From Sutterella wadsworthensis (GTDB lineage: Bacteria; Pseudomonadota; Gammaproteobacteria; Burkholderiales; Burkholderiaceae_F), in the NCBI RefSeq assembly GCF_003315195.1, contig NZ_QNRV01000013.1:1-64000 (forward strand): 64,000 nucleotides of DNA, read 5' to 3'. Under the pieces are notes generated by a model. It was not told the origin of the DNA. It ran no database searches and was given only the letters and a program-made list of their open reading frames with translations. The position numbers were made by a program, and so were the translations under genes. The first letter of the stretch is position 1; every line of letters starts with the position of its first letter. This document shows positions 58,446-64,000 of the stretch, one piece after another.

Positions 58446-59861
58446 TCATCGGCGTGCAATACAAAGATAGATAGCGGCAGCAAGAATTCCACCAATGAAA
58501 AATGTAAAGTTCGCCCATCCCGTCCCATTATCCAAAAGCATGACCAAGATACTGGCCGCTCCGGCAGGAAGCAGTGCACCGACGGCCTGCCAATTGACGC
58601 CGTGTCGGTACCAATAAAGACTGGTGCTAGATGTGCTGTAAAGATCCGCAACACTTATCTTGCCTCGTTTAACAAGGTAATAGTCGACGATCAAAATGCC
58701 GTACACCGGCCCAATCAGTGCAGCCAGAAGATCGACCGTGAGGTGAATAACCTCCGGAGAACTGAACAGATTCCAAGGCAGAATCAGTACGGAGACAATT
58801 GAGGCCAGCATGCCTCCTTTGCGCCAGGAGATGTATTTTGGAAAAATATTGGAGATATCAAAAGCTGCCGAAACAAAATTCGCCACGATATTGACGCCGA
58901 CAGTTGCCACAAGCATCGTGAGCCCCAAAAGGAGAACGGCGGCTTTGTTGTCGAGTCTGCCCATGACAGCGATAGGATCGACAATCAACTCTCCGAAAAC
59001 AGCACGTGTTCCTGAGATCGTCACAACGGAGATCAAAGAGAAAAAAAGAAAATTGACAGGCAGTCCCCAAAAATTGCCCTTCTTCATGTCCGATATAGTC
59101 TTCGCATACCGTGAAAAATCACCAAAATTGAGTGTCGGACCTGCAAAATAAGAAACAACAAGCGCTGCTCCAAGCAACATCGTCCAAGCCGTTTGTGAAA
59201 CACTCATCTCGGTTTCTGACAGCGTAAAGCTGATGTTCTCCCAACCCGCTCGGCCGACAATGAGAACCATGAGACCAAGCATCGCCAAATATACGATCGG
59301 CCCAGCCCAATCCATGAAACGGCGAATGGCCTCCATACGGCATAAAAAAAGCGCCGTTTGCAGAAGCCACATCACGAGAAAACACCCCCACCCTAGAGGT
59401 GACAGCCCAAAATAACTGCTCTCATGGTATGAAATAAGACTGGGAAATTCATAAAGCACCACCACCATGAGAGCGGCGCTCGCAAGATAGGTTTGAATAC
59501 CGTACCAAACAATGGCAATGATGCCGCGAATGAGGGCCGGAATATTGGAACCGAAAACGCCGTAGGTCATTCTGGAAATGACTGGAAACGGAATGGCAAA
59601 CTTCTGACTCGGCACACCGATGATGTTGGCGAGCACCAAAATAATCAAGATGCCGGCAATCAGCGAGATAAAAACCTGCCATCCGGCAAGGCCGAGCGAA
59701 AAGAGCGTGCCAGCGAAGATATACCCGCCCGCACTGTGCACATCTGACATCCAGAAAGCGAAGATGTTGTACCAACTCCAGGTTTGTTGGGAGGGAATGA
59801 GATCCTTATTGGCAAGGATGCTTTGAGGGATGTCTGCAGCCATATCAATTTTGTCTTTCAT
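58446..59861 (-). CDS. NCS1-family permease, probable allantoin transporter
   Basis: Inner-membrane symporter for nucleobases or ureides, 471 residues and 12 helices. NCS1 landmarks: DLIPSQQTWSWYNIFAFWM at the N-terminus, WYGIQTYLASAAL in the substrate site region, GDFSRYAKT, and LIGPVYGILIVDYYLVKRG near helix 10-11. E. coli AllP (YbbW) and B. subtilis PucI belong to this family. Its position in the cluster favours allantoin, but cytosine or uracil cannot be excluded. It forms its own transcription unit with motif copy 2 upstream and a terminator downstream. Confidence 0.9.
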   Translation of the reverse strand: MKDKIDMAADIPQSILANKDLIPSQQTWSWYNIFAFWMSDVHSAGGYIFAGTLFSLGLAGWQVFISLIAGILIILVLANIIGVPSQKFAIPFPVISRMTYGVFGSNIPALIRGIIAIVWYGIQTYLASAALMVVVLYEFPSLISYHESSYFGLSPLGWGCFLVMWLLQTALFLCRMEAIRRFMDWAGPIVYLAMLGLMVLIVGRAGWENISFTLSETEMSVSQTAWTMLLGAALVVSYFAGPTLNFGDFSRYAKTISDMKKGNFWGLPVNFLFFSLISVVTISGTRAVFGELIVDPIAVMGRLDNKAAVLLLGLTMLVATVGVNIVANFVSAAFDISNIFPKYISWRKGGMLASIVSVLILPWNLFSSPEVIHLTVDLLAALIGPVYGILIVDYYLVKRGKISVADLYSTSSTSLYWYRHGVNWQAVGALLPAGAASILVMLLDNGTGWANFTFFIGGILAAAIYLCIARR

Positions 59862-60077
59862 CTTATTTCTCGCCCTTCGAGACGCTTCTCCATTCCTCCT
59901 CTATTTTCAAAAGACAAGTCATTTAGGTCATTGGCTACCGACGTCAAAAAATAATCATTACGTGCCAATATTAGACTTTTTATGTAATATTTAAAAATTC
60001 ATATATACCAATGAATTTCTCATGTATTAGTTATACATAACAACCGATTCGGCAAACAAATGACGTGTATTAACAAG
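59862..60077. other. Regulatory region upstream of NCS1 permease
   Basis: A/T-rich segment of about 215 bases with motif copy 2 and the GAGGAGGAATGGAG-like ribosome-site region nearer the gene. No gene. Confidence 0.55.
59942..59967 (-). promoter_or_regulatory. Allantoin-regulon motif, copy 2 (permease)
   Basis: CGTCAA-AAAATA-ATCATTACGTGCCA on the plus strand, 81 bases upstream of the permease start, in the same orientation relative to transcription as copy 1. Confidence 0.7.
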
Positions 60078-60116
60078 AAAAAAGGACACCCAGAAACTTC
60101 TAGGCATCCTTTTTTT
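60078..60116 (-). terminator. Terminator of allB
   Basis: AAAAAAGGA / TCCTTTTTT with an inner CC / GG pairing; T-run on both strands. Confidence 0.75.
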
Positions 60117-60134
60117 GATAGAGATTCTCGCCAC

Positions 60135-61490
60135 TTATCCGATCTGCATTCTTCTTCCGATCGGTCGGGCTGACGGTCCATTTTGGAGGGACCACACCTC
60201 TTCACCGCGCACTAAGGTACGCACAATGCGGCAACCGATTTTGCGCCCCTCATAGGCTGAGAATTTATTTTTGTAAAGCAGATGATCTGCTGTCAGCACA
60301 TAAGCCTGCGAGGGATCAATGAAGGTTAAGTCTGCATCCATTCCCAAGGCAATTTCTCCCTTGCCTTTCAAACGGAATCGCCTGGCTGCATTGGAAGCGA
60401 GCGCGCGGGCAAGCACCACAGGGCTGATGCCGCGCTTGAGCACTGCCTCATCAAACATCGCATCAACACAATTCTGACATCCGCTGATGCCGCCCCAGGC
60501 ATCGAATGCATTGGGTGAAGCCTTCAGGTCAAAAGTACATGGAGAGTGATCGGAAACGAGCATCTCAATGCGCCCGTCGCCGAGCAGCTCCCACATGCGT
60601 CGCTGATGGGCACGATCCCGAATGGGTGGAGAGCACTTTGCCTTCGGTCCGATGGCATCGAGGTCTTCAGTGGCCAACAAAAAGTAATGCGGACAAGACT
60701 CAAAACTCGCATCCACGCCGCGAGCCTTTGCCCGTTCAACCTCCTCAATGGCTTCCGGACAGGAACAATGCGCAATATGTATGCGGCAGCCTGCAGCTTC
60801 AGCAATCATCAGTACGCGGTGCACAGCCTCCACTTCGGTAAAAATCGGGCGGGATGCCACATAAGCAGAAAGTGACGTTTCGCCCGCGGAGCGAGCTTCG
60901 GCGCCAAGTCCATCCGTGATGGTCGCATTCTCACAGTGCACGATCAGCAGACCATCCTTTTTCGCAATTTCACGGGCCCCACGGAAAAGCTCAAAGTCGG
61001 TGACATTTTTAAAGTCACCCGGCTTACCGGAGCCGCATGTCGCAACGAAGGCCTTGAACGCCGCAACCCCTGCATCCGCGAGCGGTGCCAAATCCTTGAG
61101 ATTCCAAGGAACGAGCCCTCCCATCGGCGCATAATCGACCCAACATTGCCCTTCGGCCGCCTTGAGTTTGATCTCCAGACTTGGAACATCCGTCGTGCAA
61201 GGGATCTGATTCAGCGGCATTTCTGCAAATGAAGTAATTCCGCCGGCAGCCATTGCCTGTGTACCAGTACGATAGCCTTCCCATTCAGTGCGGCCGGGTT
61301 CAGAAAGATGCATGTGCACATCAACCATCCCCGGCAACACATACTGTCCGAGCGCGTTAATTTCACGTGCAGCCCGTTCGTCGATCGTTGGTGCCATGGC
61401 TGCAATGACGCCGTTTTTCACGGCGATATCCACCATTTCTACCGCATCAGGAAGGACTGCCATTCCTTTTTTGATAATCAAATCAAACAT
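60135..61490 (-). CDS. allB: Allantoinase AllB
   Basis: Opens the hydantoin ring of allantoin to allantoate. 451 residues, strongly like E. coli AllB. Metal ligands in VDVHMHLSEPGRTEWEGY, carboxylated lysine in FKAFVATCG, HCENATITDGLG, HIAHCSCPEA, CPHYFLLATEDL, AKCSPPIRD and LVSDHSPC. It follows the YfcC-family gene by 20 bases and ends in its own terminator. Confidence 0.96.
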   Translation of the reverse strand: MFDLIIKKGMAVLPDAVEMVDIAVKNGVIAAMAPTIDERAAREINALGQYVLPGMVDVHMHLSEPGRTEWEGYRTGTQAMAAGGITSFAEMPLNQIPCTTDVPSLEIKLKAAEGQCWVDYAPMGGLVPWNLKDLAPLADAGVAAFKAFVATCGSGKPGDFKNVTDFELFRGAREIAKKDGLLIVHCENATITDGLGAEARSAGETSLSAYVASRPIFTEVEAVHRVLMIAEAAGCRIHIAHCSCPEAIEEVERAKARGVDASFESCPHYFLLATEDLDAIGPKAKCSPPIRDRAHQRRMWELLGDGRIEMLVSDHSPCTFDLKASPNAFDAWGGISGCQNCVDAMFDEAVLKRGISPVVLARALASNAARRFRLKGKGEIALGMDADLTFIDPSQAYVLTADHLLYKNKFSAYEGRKIGCRIVRTLVRGEEVWSLQNGPSARPIGRRMQIG

Positions 61491-61510
61491 GCTTGCGATC
61501 CTCTCTCAGA

Positions 61511-62959
61511 TCAGAAATTGAGATTGAACTGCTGCTGCAGATAGAGCGCAGCACAACATACGGCACCGAGCACCAACATGAGCGGCGTATAGAACCGCAG
61601 CCACTTTGTATATTCGACTTTAGCGATCACAAGAGTCGCGACAAAAAAGCCCGAAGTGGGAAAGAAGATGTCTGTAAGCTGCCCGCCCCAGGCATTCGCC
61701 GAAACAATGGCTTGCTGAGAAACATCCAGCAGAGAGCCAAGCGGCGAAAGGATTGGCATCGTCAGAATCGTGAGTGCCGTGGCGCCTGGAATCAAGGCGT
61801 TGAAGATGGCCTGTTCCCAAAAAATAGCGATTGCAGAAAGCGCCGGCGGCGTTGTGGCCAAAAGCTGCTCGAGCCAATAAACAATCGTGTCGGTAATAAC
61901 GCCCTTATCCATAACCACAGCAATGGCAGAGGCTACGCCGCACAGAAGAGCACCGACCATCAAATCCCGCATGCCCGCATTTATGTCATCGCAAATCTCC
62001 TGAGCAGTCTTGCCGGCAATGATGGCTGCGATGATACCGATCGTGAGAAAAAGGCCGCCGATCGCCTCAAAGCCAAGATTCATTGACAAAATCAAATAGA
62101 CTGCGAAGGGAAACATGATGAGGCAGGAGATGCCCGCCCACGTCTGTCTTGACGTGAAGACAAGCTCTCGATTCCCCGATTTTTCACCTTCTTCAGCTGC
62201 AAGCTTTTCTTTAACTTCGATATCCGTGTCGTAGGTAAGAGACTTCTGTGGATCCTTCTTGACACGTGCCGCATAAACCATCACATAGACGATGGAAATC
62301 AAAATCACTACAGCCAGTACAACAGCGCGCAGGCCGGAACCAGAAAACATCGTCACTTGAGCAATTTGCTGCCCCATGCCGACGGAGCCGGGAATCGTAA
62401 TGCCGAAGGTAAAGCCCATACACGGAGAAAGCAAAGCAACGGCAGTTGCAGTCATTCCGTCGTAGCCGAGTCTATAAAAGAGCGGCAGAAAAACCGGCAG
62501 ATATGCGAGCGAAAGTTCCGGCACACCAATAAAAGCAGCAAGGAGTGAAAGAACCAACATCAAAACCGGGGCAACGAGGAATTCAGATTGCCCGACAGCC
62601 CGTGAAAGGCGCTGCACGCCGAGGTCAATCAGCCCTGCACGTTTGATGAGCCCCATGCAGGCTCCGACCATAAAAGTCAAAACGACAATACCGGCAGCAC
62701 GTTCAAAGCCATATGGAATAGCCGTGATGATCTCAAGCCATCCGGCTGGATGTGGTTCAACCGCATGGTATGTATTGGCGACTACCAGATTTTGAACACC
62801 GTGAACGGTCTCAACTACATGGCGGTCATACTGCCCAGAAGGCACGATGTACGTAAGTACGGCCATCAAGAGTATGAAGATCCCGAGAATGATGTAAATA
62901 TCGGGCATCTTGAAGTTTTTTTTCTTCTGTGCTGACTGCGGGAGATCCTGCTTGGGCAT
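61511..62959 (-). CDS. YfcC-family membrane transporter
   Basis: 482 residues, about 12 helices, of the YfcC/arginine-ornithine-antiporter-like group in the ion-transporter superfamily. Features: MPDIYIILGIFILLMAVLTY, IVPSGQYD, GFTFGITIPGSVGMGQQIAQ, SGSGLRAVVL, YAARVKKDPQKS and ATALTILTMPILSPLG. AAGGA precedes ATG 62959; the longer in-frame extension is not family-like. Co-transcription with allB suggests uptake of a ureide or exchange with an end product such as oxamate; the substrate is unproven. Confidence 0.88.
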   Translation of the reverse strand: MPKQDLPQSAQKKKNFKMPDIYIILGIFILLMAVLTYIVPSGQYDRHVVETVHGVQNLVVANTYHAVEPHPAGWLEIITAIPYGFERAAGIVVLTFMVGACMGLIKRAGLIDLGVQRLSRAVGQSEFLVAPVLMLVLSLLAAFIGVPELSLAYLPVFLPLFYRLGYDGMTATAVALLSPCMGFTFGITIPGSVGMGQQIAQVTMFSGSGLRAVVLAVVILISIVYVMVYAARVKKDPQKSLTYDTDIEVKEKLAAEEGEKSGNRELVFTSRQTWAGISCLIMFPFAVYLILSMNLGFEAIGGLFLTIGIIAAIIAGKTAQEICDDINAGMRDLMVGALLCGVASAIAVVMDKGVITDTIVYWLEQLLATTPPALSAIAIFWEQAIFNALIPGATALTILTMPILSPLGSLLDVSQQAIVSANAWGGQLTDIFFPTSGFFVATLVIAKVEYTKWLRFYTPLMLVLGAVCCAALYLQQQFNLNF

Positions 62960-63302
62960 TTTGCGATCCTTGAGAGTGGGATGCTCTGCTCGAGGAGTTG
63001 GACAGTGTCTCTTGGCGCCTAGAGAGGTCCGTGCGGAGCAAATTGAAATTCGTTTGCAAAGTTCCAGAACCGACATTCAATTGGTTCTTGCAGCTTTTTC
63101 TATCTGAAATATAGGTTGGACTCCCTAGATTCATCGATGCCCGTTGGCGTCAACGTATTGTCTTTAGGCGCCATAAATGCCGGTTCGATTGAAAAGGCTG
63201 CGGCGGTTAGAAAGCGCGTTGCTTAAGTCCCTGAATGCAATCACATCAAATCGATCGAATAATCCGAGGTTGGCTCAGCCAGTGACGCTGGGAGCTTTGT
63301 AA
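62960..63302. other. Region upstream of yfcC-type gene
   Basis: About 340 bases with motif copy 3. No gene is supported, although the downstream frame stays open to 63076. Confidence 0.45.
63148..63173 (-). promoter_or_regulatory. Allantoin-regulon motif, copy 3 (yfcC-allB)
   Basis: CGTCAA, six bases, GTCTTTAGGCGCCA on the plus strand: 16 of 20 fixed positions match copies 1 and 2, with the same spacing and orientation, 189 bases upstream of the start. Confidence 0.5.
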
Positions 63303-63998
63303 TTGACGCTTAATGACACCCGTTCGACCGCCTTGCCGATGACAATGAACCTGAAGGTTCTCTCACCCAGACCAGATGAAGCTGCTATGAAGTCATCCTC
63401 GCCTTTTCTTGCTATTTGTCTGGCAGCGACACCCCAACGCAGCCAAGAAGCTATAACGATATTCGAAGGCCTTACTGGGATATGTCGGCCGTCAATCAAC
63501 TTCACCGGACAAACGGCAGGCCGTTTTGTGGCACCAGAGTCCTGCAGTGATGAGGTCGCCGTTGTGCTCCTGATCAATGCCGCTGCAGGAACCGCGCCTT
63601 TTGTACGAAACCTGCCGATCTTGGTGCTGCAATTTGAACCTGAAGTGAGTACGGGCACAGAACTTCAAGGCAAAGTGCTCTGCCATTCAAAATGGGATTC
63701 GTCAATGTGCGGTCTATGTCTTGAGGATGCTTCGCATCTTGAAGGACTGCCCGTCAAGCTGAGCGAAAACCTGCCCACCCGGCAAGCCTGTCCCTGGGGT
63801 GACGATGTTGCCCCAACACCTCCGGCCTCGGCAGCCTACCTGATGCTTTCCGGCGGCTGTATTCATACCCGAACGCAGACTGCCCAACGAATCCTGCGGC
63901 GTGCGGCATCCATTATGTTGAGGCGGCTTGACGCAGTCCGTGAACGGCTAGCCGAAAGCTCTGCCCTGGAATCCCTCCTTACCGCCCGAAACTCTTAA
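63303..63998 (+). CDS. Uncharacterised 231-codon frame at window end
   Basis: Open from a TTG at 63303 (ATGs at 63339, 63345 and 63387 are alternatives without clear ribosome sites) to a TAA at the last bases. I do not recognise a family. The C-terminal half looks protein-like, with CHSKWDSSMCGLCLEDASHL, GGCIHTRTQTAQRILRRA and a helical end. The first 40 codons are poor. An antisense 127-codon frame overlaps, so even the coding strand is uncertain. It may be a remnant, or divergent from the transporter under the same motif. Confidence 0.35.
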   Translation: MTLNDTRSTALPMTMNLKVLSPRPDEAAMKSSSPFLAICLAATPQRSQEAITIFEGLTGICRPSINFTGQTAGRFVAPESCSDEVAVVLLINAAAGTAPFVRNLPILVLQFEPEVSTGTELQGKVLCHSKWDSSMCGLCLEDASHLEGLPVKLSENLPTRQACPWGDDVAPTPPASAAYLMLSGGCIHTRTQTAQRILRRAASIMLRRLDAVRERLAESSALESLLTARNS

Positions 63999-64000
63999 TT

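Noticed and set aside
63275-63658. 127-codon minus-strand frame at the right end
   Set aside because: It overlaps the more protein-like plus-strand frame, has no ribosome site and is unlike any family I know; left as an unresolved alternative.

Overview
The window is a dense, mostly housekeeping stretch of a Gram-negative chromosome. Gene order and sequence types point to Burkholderiales, probably a gut Sutterellaceae (Sutterella/Parasutterella-like) organism. Evidence: Burkholderiales-type OmpC-like porins with a C-terminal Phe, a betaproteobacterial rRNA leader, and recognisable betaproteobacterial blocks (ftsK-lolA with divergent trxB; rlmE-ftsH-folP-glmM with divergent yhbY and nearby greA; gyrA-serC-cmk-rpsA-ihfB-lapB; trxA-rho; hemCD). 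The genus is inferred.

Layout. 1-352 is the promoter and leader of an rRNA operon transcribed leftwards off the window: two near-consensus promoters and a boxA. 353-5566 holds mobA/moeA (molybdenum cofactor), a DMT exporter, and an overlapping WYL-regulator/metallophosphatase pair. 5899-12096 holds lolA, ftsK, trxB, an Smr protein and a TRIC-like membrane protein. 12396-13580 is a porin. 14078-21612 holds a PII protein, a small unknown protein, glmM, folP, ftsH (TTG start), rlmE, yhbY and greA. 21959-27276 holds a reductase under a palindromic operator, gmhA, recR, modD, ybaB, dnaX (tau domain in another frame beyond a GC hairpin) and the SRP RNA. 27651-35560 holds trxA-rho, hemCD, rpmE2, a GT39-like membrane protein and a MATE exporter. 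35822-45158 holds a radical SAM protein, a periplasmic asparaginase, htpX, lapB, a second porin, ihfB and rpsA. 45294-53258 holds cmk, serC, gyrA, a TRZ/ATZ-type deaminase, a short OmpA and gph. 53322-53684 is tmRNA.

The right end (53742-62959) is the accessory highlight: a leftward purine/ureide catabolic cluster. It encodes a YfcC-family transporter, allantoinase (AllB), an NCS1 permease, ureidoglycine aminohydrolase (AllE), an ATCase-like carbamoyltransferase, carbamate kinase and an AraC-family regulator. The carbamoyltransferase keeps the carbamoyl-phosphate signatures but lacks the side-chain-binding Arg and Gln of aspartate transcarbamylase. It is a good candidate for an oxamate carbamoyltransferase, so that allantoin would be fermented to oxamate plus carbamoyl phosphate, and carbamate kinase would make ATP. 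A 26-bp motif (CGTCAA, six variable bases, ATCATTACGTGCCA) lies in the same orientation upstream of all three transcription units and looks like the operator of this regulon. Genes for allantoate amidohydrolase and ureidoglycolate dehydrogenase are not in the window.
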